Source of the DNA: Nonomuraea rubra
GTDB lineage: Bacteria; Actinomycetota; Actinomycetes; Streptosporangiales; Streptosporangiaceae
NCBI RefSeq assembly: GCF_014207985.1
Contig: NZ_JACHMI010000001.1
Coordinates: 3,331,001-3,395,000, forward strand
Direction of reading: 5' to 3'
DNA: 64,000 nt
In this document: positions 1 through 7,607 of the stretch, in pieces
How positions within the stretch are numbered: the stretch's first letter is position 1
Layout of the letters: the number at the start of each line of letters is the position of its first letter
Notes under the pieces: generated by a model
Told to the model about the DNA's origin: nothing
Database searches by the model: none
What the model saw: the letters and a program-made list of their open reading frames with translations, nothing else
Position numbers and translations under genes: made by a program

Positions 1-25
1 CCGACCGCAGCTCGTCATCGCTCAT
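1..25 (-). CDS. Possible 5' end of a leftward gene, partial
   Basis: On the minus strand an ATG at 25 opens the frame MSDDELRS, which runs off the left edge. A GGGG run lies a few bases upstream of it and could act as a ribosome binding site. Eight codons cannot identify a product. The call rests on the start context and on the otherwise empty 118 bases before the ArsR gene, which would then hold two divergent promoters. Confidence 0.3.
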
Positions 26-77
26 CAACCCCAGTCTGTACGCCCCTCCGCGCCACCATCCACCGGTTTTCCCACGT

Positions 78-99
78 CATATCGAAGTTCCGCGAAATG
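78..99. promoter_or_regulatory. Candidate ArsR operator, upstream copy
   Basis: CATATCG (78-84), eight bases, then CGAAATG (93-99): an inverted repeat with one mismatch. The same arms with the same 8-base spacer occur as a perfect repeat at 484-505 before the next gene. It overlaps the expected -35 region of the ArsR gene, which fits autorepression. Function is inferred. Confidence 0.6.
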
Positions 100-105
100 T
101 CGGCC

Positions 106-111
106 TATACT
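106..111 (+). promoter_or_regulatory. Candidate -10 box of a leaderless transcript
   Basis: TATACT ends seven bases before the ATG at 119, and there is no purine-rich ribosome binding site between them. The transcript would start at or next to the start codon, so the ArsR mRNA is probably leaderless, which is common in actinobacteria. Inferred from spacing only. Confidence 0.5.
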
Positions 112-118
112 CGTACCG

Positions 119-445
119 ATGGCTCAGGACGACACCTCCGCGCACCTCGTCGAGGTCTTCAAGGCGCTCGCCAACCCCGTGCGCCTCCAGGTGCTCCAAT
201 GGCTGCGCGACCCCGAGGCGCACTTCCCGGTGGAGACCGGCATCGCCGACCCGCACGAGGTGGGCGTCTGCGTGAGCCACATCCAGGCCAAGCTCGGCCT
301 CGCCCAGTCCACCGTCTCCGCCTACATGGCCTCGCTGGAGCGCGCCGGCCTGGTGCGCTCCACCCGCGTGGGCAAGTGGACGCACTACCAGCGCGACGAG
401 GAACGCATCTCGCGCCTCGTGGACGTGCTCGGCCGCTCGCTCTGA
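119..445 (+). CDS. ArsR-family winged-helix transcriptional regulator
   Basis: A 108-residue protein with the size and layout of ArsR/SmtB repressors. An N-terminal helix resembles the family pattern (VFKALANPVRLQVLQWL), and a recognition helix sits around residues 60-80 (GLAQSTVSAYMASLERAGLV), followed by a beta wing. The only cysteine (C51) is isolated, so a classical metal site is not evident and another ligand is likely. The start fits a leaderless mRNA. Operator-like repeats with identical geometry stand before this gene and before the LLM oxidoreductase downstream, so the likely job is repressing both itself and that enzyme. Family certain, ligand unknown. Confidence 0.9.
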   Translation: MAQDDTSAHLVEVFKALANPVRLQVLQWLRDPEAHFPVETGIADPHEVGVCVSHIQAKLGLAQSTVSAYMASLERAGLVRSTRVGKWTHYQRDEERISRLVDVLGRSL

Positions 446-483
446 GAACCCGGTCATCGGCCTCCGTCTCCAGCGTGTACTCT

Positions 484-505
484 CATATCGAGAATATGCG
501 ATATG
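484..505. promoter_or_regulatory. Candidate ArsR operator, perfect inverted repeat
   Basis: CATATCG (484-490), eight bases, CGATATG (499-505) form a perfect inverted repeat just before the LLM oxidoreductase start. It matches the 78-99 site in both arms and spacer length. The repeat covers the ATG at 503, one reason to prefer the downstream start at 521. Confidence 0.7.
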
Positions 506-520
506 TCGATGGGGAGAGTC

Positions 521-1393
521 ATGGGCACGATCGAAGGCATGGACCTGGGGCGGTTCGGGGTCTGGACGTTCGACTTCGACGGCCTGCCGGCGAGCGCGAT
601 GCGCGAGTCCGTGCGGGAGCTGGAAGAGCTGGGCTGGCAGGCGATCTGGGTGCCGGAGCTGCAGGGGCGCGAGGCCATGACGCACGCGGGGTTCCTGCTG
701 TCCTGCACCGAGCGGATCAACGTCGTCAACGGCATCGCGCAGATCTGGTCCCGCGAGCCCCGGTGGACGCAGAGCGCGGCCACCCTCCTGGCCGACGCCT
801 ACCCCGGCCGTCACCTGCTCGGCCTGGGCTTCGGCGGCGACAGGCGGCCGGGGGTCAAGCCGTTGCAGGCGATGGCCGACTACCTGGACGCCATGGACGC
901 GGCGGCGGACGCCGTTCCCGCGCCGCGGGGGCGGATGCGGCGGCTGCTGGCGGCGTACGGGCCGAAGATGCTGGAGCTGGCCCGCGACCGGGCCGACGGC
1001 GCGCACACCTACCACGTGACCGTGCGGCACACGGCGCAGGCGCGGCGGACGCTGGGGGAGGGGCCGTTCCTCGGCGTCGAGCAGGCGGTGCTGTTCGAGA
1101 GCGACCCCGGCAGGGCACGCGAGCTCGCCCGCGAGCACCTGCGCCCCTACTTCACCACGCCGTACAACATCGCCAAGTTCCTGCGCCTCGGCTACACCGA
1201 GGCGGACCTCGACGGCGGCCGCGGCAGCGACCGGCTGGTCGACGACCTCGTGGTCTGGGGCGACCTCGACACGATCGCCCGCAAGCTGCACGACCACCTC
1301 GACGCGGGCGCGGACCACGTCGGGATCCAGGTGCTGGAGCCGGGCGGGTCCGCCATGCCGCACTGGCGCCGGCTCGCCGGAGCACTTCTGTGA
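521..1393 (+). CDS. LLM-class F420-dependent oxidoreductase (TIGR03620-like)
   Basis: About 290 residues of a bacterial luciferase-like TIM barrel. It begins with the typical LGRFGVWTFDFDGLPA segment and contains RINVVNGIAQIW, followed by the AAATLLADAYPGR-type helix and GLGFGGD loop seen in F420-dependent reductases of actinobacteria. These enzymes use coenzyme F420 to reduce or oxidise small organic substrates; the substrate cannot be read from sequence. I chose the ATG at 521 because GGGGAGAG precedes it by four bases. An in-frame ATG at 503 lies inside the operator repeat. The gene probably belongs to the ArsR regulon, since the two share the operator motif. Confidence 0.88.
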   Translation: MGTIEGMDLGRFGVWTFDFDGLPASAMRESVRELEELGWQAIWVPELQGREAMTHAGFLLSCTERINVVNGIAQIWSREPRWTQSAATLLADAYPGRHLLGLGFGGDRRPGVKPLQAMADYLDAMDAAADAVPAPRGRMRRLLAAYGPKMLELARDRADGAHTYHVTVRHTAQARRTLGEGPFLGVEQAVLFESDPGRARELAREHLRPYFTTPYNIAKFLRLGYTEADLDGGRGSDRLVDDLVVWGDLDTIARKLHDHLDAGADHVGIQVLEPGGSAMPHWRRLAGALL

Positions 1394-1411
1394 TCTACAA
1401 CGTAAAGGACC

Positions 1412-2980
1412 TCAGCCCTTGGCGGACGTCATCCCGCACCCTTCGGTGAGCCCCTTGGTGGGGTCGTCGCCGGTCTCCCTCCCGGGCCGCTTGGTCTTCT
1501 TCGGCGAAGGCGAAGGCGAAGGCGAGGACGGGGACGAGGCCGGTGACGAGGGCGTGGCCGTGGCGGGGGAGGAGGACGACGGGCTGGCGGAGGCCGCGAC
1601 GGCCGCCTTGGTACGGGTGGAGTCGCGGACCGCCTTCGCCGCGATGTCGCGGATCTTCTCCCAGTCGGGGTAGCCGGTGTTGATCAGCGGCGGCACGAAC
1701 TGCACGCTCGTGACCTCGGCGTCCTTGACCTTCAGCGCCAGCGGCACGAGGTGCTCCAGCCACGTCCGGGGGATGTCGGTCCTGATCAGTTCCTTGGTGG
1801 CCCGGGCGATCTGGTTGAACCTGGTGAGCACGGTCGCCGGGTCGGCCTGGTCGAGGATGGCGCCGAGCACGCAGCGCTGGCGGCTCATGCGGGTGTAGTC
1901 GTCGCTGTAGGTGCGCGAGCGGGCGTACCACATGGCGTCGGCGCCCTTGAGCTTGCGGGTGCCGGCCTTGACCAGGCCCTCGTTGTACTTGCCGAAGACG
2001 ACGTCCCGCTCGACGGTGATGGTGACGCCGCCGATGGCGTCGATGATGCGGGCGAAGCCCCACATGTTGACCAGGGCGTACCAGTCGACCTTGAGGCCGA
2101 GGGTGTAGCCGATGGTGTCCATGAGGACCTTGGGGCCCTGGTGCTGCTTGCCGCCGAAGATCTCGGGGTGGGCGTCGGCGTACTCCCAGACGCTGTTGAG
2201 CAGGTCGCTGGCGCCGCCGTTGGCGTCCTTGGGCAGGTCGAAGCCGTTGGGGAAGCGGCGGGCCATCGGGGTGCCCGGGCGGAAGCGCACGTCCTCGAGG
2301 TTGCGGGGGAGGCTGAACAGGACGGTGTTGCCGGTCTTCACGTCGATGCTGGCGAGGTTCATGCTGTCGGTGCGGACGCCGGTCCTGTTGTCGTCGGCGT
2401 CGCCGCCGAGCAGCAGGATGTTGACGCGGTCGCGGCCGGCCCAGGGGTCCTCGGGCTTGGGCTCGGGGGCCGGGGGCTCGCCCTCGTTCTCGGGGGCGTT
2501 GAAGATGTTGTCGATGGCCTCGCGCGAGGTCTGGGCGAACTGGGCGGTGTAGCCGAAGGGGATCACGACCACGACGGCGAGCAGCCCGGCGACGGTGCCG
2601 GTGAGGATCTGCCCCGACTGTGCCAGCCGGCCGGGCTGCAGCACCACGAACGAGTGCACGATCAGGGCGAACCAGGCCAGCCCGAGGGCGATCGAGCCGA
2701 ACACGATGGCGGCGAGGGAGGAGTCCCTGGTGGCCGAGCCGGCGAGGTCGCCGAGGTCGTTGGTGAGGACGAACGCGAGCAGGGCGAGCAAGAGGACGGC
2801 GTAGAGGGAGATGAGGACGAGGCCTGTCCTGCGGCGGCCGGCACGCAGATGAGCGGCCCCGGGTGCGAGTGCCGCCAGCACCAGCCACCCGAGGACCGCT
2901 CCGGCGCTCAGTGGTTCCTTAGCCTGCCGCACGCCTTCCCCGTTTCCCCGCGATTTCCACCATAGGCGCAAAGTCCGCAA
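1412..2980 (-). CDS. LytR-CpsA-Psr (LCP) family cell-wall ligase
   Basis: LCP proteins transfer undecaprenyl-linked glycopolymers to peptidoglycan outside the cell. The N-terminus holds about four hydrophobic helices (roughly residues 25-150), more than the single anchor usual in the family. An LCP domain follows, with NILLLGGDA near 187, RTDSM near 203 and SLPRNL near 223, then YARSRTYSDDYTRMSRQR, the Arg-rich polyphosphate-contact region. The last 60 residues are a Ser/Pro/Ala/Lys tail. The TTG at 2980 gives 522 residues. A GTG at 2932 preceded by GGGGAAGG is a good alternative start and would remove 16 residues. Convergent with the LLM gene, with 18 bases between stops. Confidence 0.9.
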   Translation of the reverse strand: MRTLRLWWKSRGNGEGVRQAKEPLSAGAVLGWLVLAALAPGAAHLRAGRRRTGLVLISLYAVLLLALLAFVLTNDLGDLAGSATRDSSLAAIVFGSIALGLAWFALIVHSFVVLQPGRLAQSGQILTGTVAGLLAVVVVIPFGYTAQFAQTSREAIDNIFNAPENEGEPPAPEPKPEDPWAGRDRVNILLLGGDADDNRTGVRTDSMNLASIDVKTGNTVLFSLPRNLEDVRFRPGTPMARRFPNGFDLPKDANGGASDLLNSVWEYADAHPEIFGGKQHQGPKVLMDTIGYTLGLKVDWYALVNMWGFARIIDAIGGVTITVERDVVFGKYNEGLVKAGTRKLKGADAMWYARSRTYSDDYTRMSRQRCVLGAILDQADPATVLTRFNQIARATKELIRTDIPRTWLEHLVPLALKVKDAEVTSVQFVPPLINTGYPDWEKIRDIAAKAVRDSTRTKAAVAASASPSSSSPATATPSSPASSPSSPSPSPSPKKTKRPGRETGDDPTKGLTEGCGMTSAKG

Positions 2981-3084
2981 CCTGCGGTGAACCGCATGGG
3001 CGCGGTCGCCTCAGGCTCCCATAGAGGCGGCAGCCTATGCATCAGATACGAAATATGTCTTTATCAGAGGGTGAACATCAGTAA

Positions 3085-3099
3085 CCGAATAAGATTCGG
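3085..3099. promoter_or_regulatory. Short hairpin or operator directly before the crotonase start
   Basis: CCGAAT-AAG-ATTCGG is a perfect 6-base inverted repeat ending three bases before the ATG at 3103. The right arm contains the only Shine-Dalgarno-like bases (CGGGG), so folding could mask the ribosome site. It could equally be a repressor half-site pair. The surrounding 3040-3100 is unusually AT-rich. Confidence 0.4.
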
Positions 3100-3102
3100 G
3101 GC

Positions 3103-3963
3103 ATGGCCTTCACGGAGATCGAGTACGGGGTGACCGATCGCATCGCCACCGTCACATTGAAGCGTCCCGAGCGGCTCAACGCGTTCACCTTTACGATGCG
3201 CGGGGAGTTGATCGAGGCTTTCGACCTCGCCGACGCCGATGACGACGTGCGCGCGGTGGTGGTGACCGGGGCGGGCAGGGCGTTCTGCGCCGGGGCCGAC
3301 CTCGGCGGAGGGGGCGACACGTTCGGGCACCGTCAGAAGGGCGAGACGGTGGACGGGGCGCCGCGCGACGGCGGCGGCACGGTGGCGCTGCGGATCGCCC
3401 GCTCGCTCAAGCCCGTCATCGGCGCCGTCAACGGGCCGGCCGTGGGGGTGGGGGTCACGATGACGCTGCCGATGGACGTGCGGCTGGCGTCGGAGACGGC
3501 GCGGTTCGGGTTCGTGTTCGCGCGGCGGGGGATCGTCACCGAGGCGGCGTCGAGCTGGTTCCTGCCCAGGATCGTGGGCATCGCGCAGGCCATGGAGTGG
3601 GCGGCGACGGGCCGGGTCTTCCCCGCGTCGGAGGCGCTGGAGGGGCGGCTGGTCTCGCGCGTCTACCCGCAGGACGAGCTGCTGCCGGCGGCGTACGCGC
3701 TGGCCCGCGAGATCGCCGACAACACCTCGGGTGTCTCCGTGGCGGCCATCCGGCGGTTGATGTGGTCGGGGCTGTCGGCGGCCTCGCCCTGGGAGGCGCA
3801 CGCGGCCGACTCCCGCCTCATGGCCGAGCTGGGCGGCGGAGCCGACGCGGTGGAGGGGGTGACGGCCTTCCTCGAGAAGCGGCAGGCGGACTTCCCGATG
3901 AAGGTGAGCCAGGATCTGCCGCCCGGTGTGCCGTCGTGGCCGGACGATCCCTATGGTGTCTAG
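3103..3963 (+). CDS. Enoyl-CoA hydratase/isomerase (crotonase) family protein
   Basis: A 286-residue crotonase. The start ERLNAF is typical, GAGRAFCAGADL (about 59-70) forms the first oxyanion-hole strand and loop, and VNGPAVGVGVTMTLPMD forms the second. The RFGFVFARRGIVTEAASSWFLPR segment carries the usual catalytic-loop position as E/A rather than a paired Glu-Glu, so hydratase chemistry should not be assumed; isomerase or hydrolase activity is possible. The next gene begins one base after its stop, so the pair is translationally coupled with a lysophospholipase-like hydrolase. It is not part of the liu-type operon at 52.8-58.5 kb. Confidence 0.88.
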   Translation: MAFTEIEYGVTDRIATVTLKRPERLNAFTFTMRGELIEAFDLADADDDVRAVVVTGAGRAFCAGADLGGGGDTFGHRQKGETVDGAPRDGGGTVALRIARSLKPVIGAVNGPAVGVGVTMTLPMDVRLASETARFGFVFARRGIVTEAASSWFLPRIVGIAQAMEWAATGRVFPASEALEGRLVSRVYPQDELLPAAYALAREIADNTSGVSVAAIRRLMWSGLSAASPWEAHAADSRLMAELGGGADAVEGVTAFLEKRQADFPMKVSQDLPPGVPSWPDDPYGV

Positions 3964-3964
3964 C

Positions 3965-4873
3965 ATGTACGACATCACCGTGCTGCCCATGCCCGACGAC
4001 TTCGAGGGCCAGGTCGTGGCGACGCTGGTGAGCAGGAGGGCCGAGGCGGGCTCCCGTCGTGCGGTGCTCTACCTGCACGGATTCACCGACTACTTCTTCC
4101 AGGACCACCTGGCCGAGCACTACGTGCAGCGCGGCATCGACTTCTACGCCCTCGACCTGCGCAAGTACGGCCGGTCGTTGCTGCCGCACCAGACCAGGGG
4201 CCTGATCAGGAGCGTCACCGACTACTTCCCCGAGATCGACGAGGCCGTGCGGATCATCCGCCGCGACCACGACGAGGTGACGATCAACGCCCATTCCACG
4301 GGCGGGCTGATCGCGCCGCTGTGGGCCGACCGGGTGCGCGGCCGGGGCCTGGTGCAGGGGCTGGTGCTCAACAGCCCGTTCTTCGACCTCAACGTGCCCG
4401 CGCCGCTGCGGCTGGCGGCCGACCTGCTCAGGACGCCGCTGTCGTACAGCCGCCGGGTACTGCCGCTGGGCTCCAGCACCGTCTACGGGCGGACGCTGCA
4501 CCGCGACGAGCAGGGCGAGTGGAACTACGACCTGGAGCTGAAGCCGCTGGGCGGCTTCTCCGTGCACGCCATGTGGCTGGCCGCGATCCGGCGGGCGCAG
4601 CGGCGGCTGCACCAGGGCCTGTCGGTGGACGTGCCGGTGCTGGTACTGGCCTCCTCGACCGGGCTGCGGGTACGCGACTTCGTGCCGGAGGCGCGCTCGG
4701 CCGACATCGTGCTCGACCCTCGGCACATCGCCCGCTGGTCCACCTCGCTGGGGCCGCACGTGACGTGCGTGCGGATCCCGGACGGGCTGCACGACCTGGT
4801 GCTGTCGGCCGAGCCCGCCCGCAAGCAGGTCTTCGCCGAGCTGGACCGCTGGATGGCCGCCTACCTCGGGTGA
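3965..4873 (+). CDS. Alpha/beta hydrolase, lysophospholipase-like (Hydrolase_4)
   Basis: 302 residues from the ATG at 3965, one base after the crotonase stop, so translation is coupled. The fold is shown by VLYLHGFTDYF (about 34-44), the nucleophile elbow NAHSTGG with Ser111, and GLHDLVLSAEPAR with the likely catalytic His near the C-terminus. The elbow has Ala in place of the first Gly of GxSxG, which is tolerated in the family. No signal peptide. The closest architecture is PldB/monoglyceride-lipase type esterases; substrate unknown. The last codons and stop are duplicated (see the repeat at 4861). Confidence 0.85.
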   Translation: MYDITVLPMPDDFEGQVVATLVSRRAEAGSRRAVLYLHGFTDYFFQDHLAEHYVQRGIDFYALDLRKYGRSLLPHQTRGLIRSVTDYFPEIDEAVRIIRRDHDEVTINAHSTGGLIAPLWADRVRGRGLVQGLVLNSPFFDLNVPAPLRLAADLLRTPLSYSRRVLPLGSSTVYGRTLHRDEQGEWNYDLELKPLGGFSVHAMWLAAIRRAQRRLHQGLSVDVPVLVLASSTGLRVRDFVPEARSADIVLDPRHIARWSTSLGPHVTCVRIPDGLHDLVLSAEPARKQVFAELDRWMAAYLG

Positions 4874-4894
4874 CCGGCTACCTCGGGTGACCGG
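4861..4894. repeat. 17-bp tandem duplication spanning a stop codon
   Basis: CTACCTCGGGTGACCGG occurs twice in direct succession (4861-4877, 4878-4894). The first copy holds the last codons and the TGA of the hydrolase; the second is a non-coding duplicate just before the convergent gene end at 4897. Confidence 0.9.
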
Positions 4895-4896
4895 CT

Positions 4897-6402
4897 TCAC
4901 CAGGGGAACGAGAACAGGCCGTAGTAGGCGGCGGCGACCAGCAGCAGGCCGGTGCCGCCGAGGACGCCGCCGACGGCCACGTGCTGCCACCGGCTCGGCT
5001 GCAGCCCTTCGCGCAGCGCCGAGACGTACGCGGCCACCGCCGTGACCTCCTGGATCAGCATCAGCACGGCGAGCAGCCGCACAACCAGCCAGCCGGCCAG
5101 CACGGCCGGCCACGCGCCCGCCTGGTTGACCGAGAACAGCACCAGCAGCGTGATGAACGCCACCACCGAGGCCAGCAGGCCGAGCCCGGTCCAGGCCATC
5201 CGGCTGAGCCTGCGCCTGATCGGCGGCCACAGCCTGGCGTTGGTCTCGACGGGGGTCTGGTTGCGGTGGCGCAGGCGTACGACGACGGCGGCGACCGGGC
5301 CGGCCACGTAGCCGACGGCGGCCAGGCAGATGGTCAGGCCGAGCATCGTGCCGCCGGCGTACCAGGGGGCGGCGGGCACGTCGCTGGCCTCGAACCGCTG
5401 GACGGGGGTGGCGCCGGCCATGTGCACGGCGGGTCTGGCGGTGCCGGGCAGGCCCTCGATCCAGTTGGCGAGGGTCTCCAGGTATCCCTTGGTGAAGGGG
5501 CCGCCCTTGACGCGCATGGCGTGGTCGCCGTTGGCCATGAAGCGGATCGTGTAGTCGTCGTTGCCCGCCTTGTGCATCGCGGTGATGAGCGCCTTGGTGG
5601 ACTCGACGAAGGGGATCGAGGGGTCGGTGGTGCCGTAGAAGGCCAGGACCGGCTGCTTGACCTGGCTTAACGCGGGCATCGCGTCGTAGCGCAGGAAGTC
5701 GAAGCCGACGCCGCCCATCGCCCTGGTCAGCAGGTCGCGGGCGCCGATGGGGGCGCGCAGCCGCAGGAGCTGCTCGTTGAGCGCCCAGGCGACCTGGCGC
5801 AGCGGGGAGACGTTCGGCGAGGACACCAGCACCATGAACCCGACCGACGAGCTCTTGGCCGCCGCGATCGGCGCCACCCAGCCGCCTTCCGAGACGGCCC
5901 AGATGCCGACGCGCGCCGGGTCGACCTCGGGACGGGTGCGCAGGTACTCCACCATGCGCAGCGCGTCGTCGGCGAGCAGCCCGAAGTCGCGGTCGCGGAA
6001 GTTGTAGCCGATCGTGCGCTTGTCGAACGCGATCGTCGCCACGCCCGCCCTGGCCAGGAACTCCGCCTGCGGCGTGAACTCCGTGCGCGAGCCGTTGCCC
6101 GAGCCCGACACGAACACCATCGCCGGATGCCGCCCAGGCGTGAGCGGCACCCGGAGCGTGCCCTCCAGGCGCTGGGCCTCCGCCGGGATCGAGATCTCCT
6201 CGCTGCGGACGGGATCGACGGCCACCACAGGCTTCTGCTCGCCGGCGGGCTGCGCCGGGATCGCCTGGAAGGCTGGTTCGACCTTGAGCGGCGGTGGGTC
6301 GAACGCGGGTGGCAGTACGTATCCGACCGAAGCGAGAGCCACCAGCACCAGACCGGCGGCGACGCTCAAGGTGCCACGGCCAGTGCGCATTGGCCTCCCC
6401 AT
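4897..6402 (-). CDS. Membrane-anchored alpha/beta hydrolase (dienelactone hydrolase-like)
   Basis: 501 residues in three parts. An N-terminal signal anchor (about 12-30) comes first. A periplasm-facing alpha/beta hydrolase follows, with the oxyanion region VFVSGSGNGSRTEF, nucleophile elbow AVSEGGW (Ser171) and late GDHAM carrying the catalytic His. The C-terminal block from about 350 has four hydrophobic helices. A hydrolase followed by a multi-pass domain is seen in several actinobacterial proteins of unknown substrate. The first ATG (6402) is followed 12 bases later by a second ATG (6390) with GGGGAGG just before it, so 6390 may be the real start. Confidence 0.82.
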   Translation of the reverse strand: MGRPMRTGRGTLSVAAGLVLVALASVGYVLPPAFDPPPLKVEPAFQAIPAQPAGEQKPVVAVDPVRSEEISIPAEAQRLEGTLRVPLTPGRHPAMVFVSGSGNGSRTEFTPQAEFLARAGVATIAFDKRTIGYNFRDRDFGLLADDALRMVEYLRTRPEVDPARVGIWAVSEGGWVAPIAAAKSSSVGFMVLVSSPNVSPLRQVAWALNEQLLRLRAPIGARDLLTRAMGGVGFDFLRYDAMPALSQVKQPVLAFYGTTDPSIPFVESTKALITAMHKAGNDDYTIRFMANGDHAMRVKGGPFTKGYLETLANWIEGLPGTARPAVHMAGATPVQRFEASDVPAAPWYAGGTMLGLTICLAAVGYVAGPVAAVVVRLRHRNQTPVETNARLWPPIRRRLSRMAWTGLGLLASVVAFITLLVLFSVNQAGAWPAVLAGWLVVRLLAVLMLIQEVTAVAAYVSALREGLQPSRWQHVAVGGVLGGTGLLLVAAAYYGLFSFPW

Positions 6403-6497
6403 GTGCGTTGGTTTGCCCGCTGATCTTCCAGCCTACTCCCAGCGTGTGGGACTGGAGATACCTCATTTGTCGGTGAGACCTGTTAGCTTCCTGCGAC

Positions 6498-7607
6498 ATG
6501 CGGATCCTGCACACCTCCGACTGGCACCTCGGGCGTTCCTTTCACCGGGAGAGCCTGCTCGCGGCGCAGGCGGCGTTCGTCGACCACCTGGTGGAGACGG
6601 TGCGGGCCGAGCGGGTCGACGTGGTGGCGGTGGCCGGCGACGTCTACGACAGGGCGCTGCCGCCGGTCGACGCGGTGGCGCTGCTCGACGAGGCGCTCGG
6701 GCGGCTGCGCGGGGCAGGGGCGCGGGTGGTGCTGATCAGCGGCAACCACGACTCGGCGCTGCGGCTGCGGTTCGGCTCGGCGCTGTTCGAGGCGGCGGGG
6801 GTGCACGTGCGTACCTCGCCGGACCAGTCGTGGGAGCCGGTGGTGGTCGACGGCGTCGCCTTCTACGGCATCCCGTACCTGGAGCCCGAGCTGGTGCGGG
6901 CTGCGTGGGAGCTGCCCGATCGCGGCCACACGGCGGCGATCACGCACGCGATGACGCGCATCAGGGCCGATGCCGTACGCCACCGGGCGTCGGTGGTGCT
7001 GTCCCACTGCTTCGTGACGGGCGGGCAGGCCAGCGACAGCGAGCGTGACATCAGCGTGGGCGGGGTGGCGCACGTGCCGCTGCGGGCGTTCGACGGGGTC
7101 GACTACGTGGCGCTTGGCCACCTGCACGGGCGGCAGCGCATGTCGGAGACTGTGCGCTACTCCGGCTCGCCGCTGGCGTACTCCTTCTCCGAGGTGGGGC
7201 AGCTCAAGGGGTCGTGGCTGGTGACGCTGGGGGAGGGCGCCGAGTTCGTGCCCGCTCCGGTGCCGCGCCCGGTCGGCCGGCTGCGCGGGGAGCTGGAGGA
7301 GCTGCTGGCGCTGCCCGCGTACGCGGCCTACGAGGATCACTGGCTGCAGGTCGTGCTCACCGACGCCGTCCGCCCGAAATCCGCCATGGACCGGCTCCGT
7401 GCCCGGTTCCCGCACACGCTCGCCCTCTCCTTCGACCCGGTGGGCGCCGCACCCGCCGCCCAGCCCGTACGTCTCAGCGGGCGGCCGGAGGCGGAGGTGG
7501 CGCTCGACTTCGTTCGGGAGGTGCGCGGCGAGCCTGCCGCACCCGAGGAGGAAGAGCTGCTAAGACAGGCCATCGAGGCGTCCAGGGTGAAGGAGACGAT
7601 GGCGTAG
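6498..7607 (+). CDS. sbcD: Exonuclease SbcCD subunit D (Mre11-like nuclease)
   Basis: 369 residues with the metallophosphoesterase motifs in order: TSDWHLG (7-13), GDVYDRALPP, SGNHDSALRLR, VLSHCFVTGG and LGHLHGRQ. These bind the two metal ions of the Mre11/SbcD active site. SbcD with SbcC cuts hairpins and protein-blocked DNA ends. The stop is immediately followed by the sbcC ATG, with no spacer, so the two subunits are coupled. Length is close to that of other actinobacterial SbcD proteins. Confidence 0.96.
   Translation: MRILHTSDWHLGRSFHRESLLAAQAAFVDHLVETVRAERVDVVAVAGDVYDRALPPVDAVALLDEALGRLRGAGARVVLISGNHDSALRLRFGSALFEAAGVHVRTSPDQSWEPVVVDGVAFYGIPYLEPELVRAAWELPDRGHTAAITHAMTRIRADAVRHRASVVLSHCFVTGGQASDSERDISVGGVAHVPLRAFDGVDYVALGHLHGRQRMSETVRYSGSPLAYSFSEVGQLKGSWLVTLGEGAEFVPAPVPRPVGRLRGELEELLALPAYAAYEDHWLQVVLTDAVRPKSAMDRLRARFPHTLALSFDPVGAAPAAQPVRLSGRPEAEVALDFVREVRGEPAAPEEEELLRQAIEASRVKETMA

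Noticed and set aside
77..1363. Long minus-strand frame opposite the ArsR and LLM genes
   Set aside because: Arg/His/Pro-rich translation typical of antisense frames in high-G+C DNA; the plus-strand genes have family motifs.
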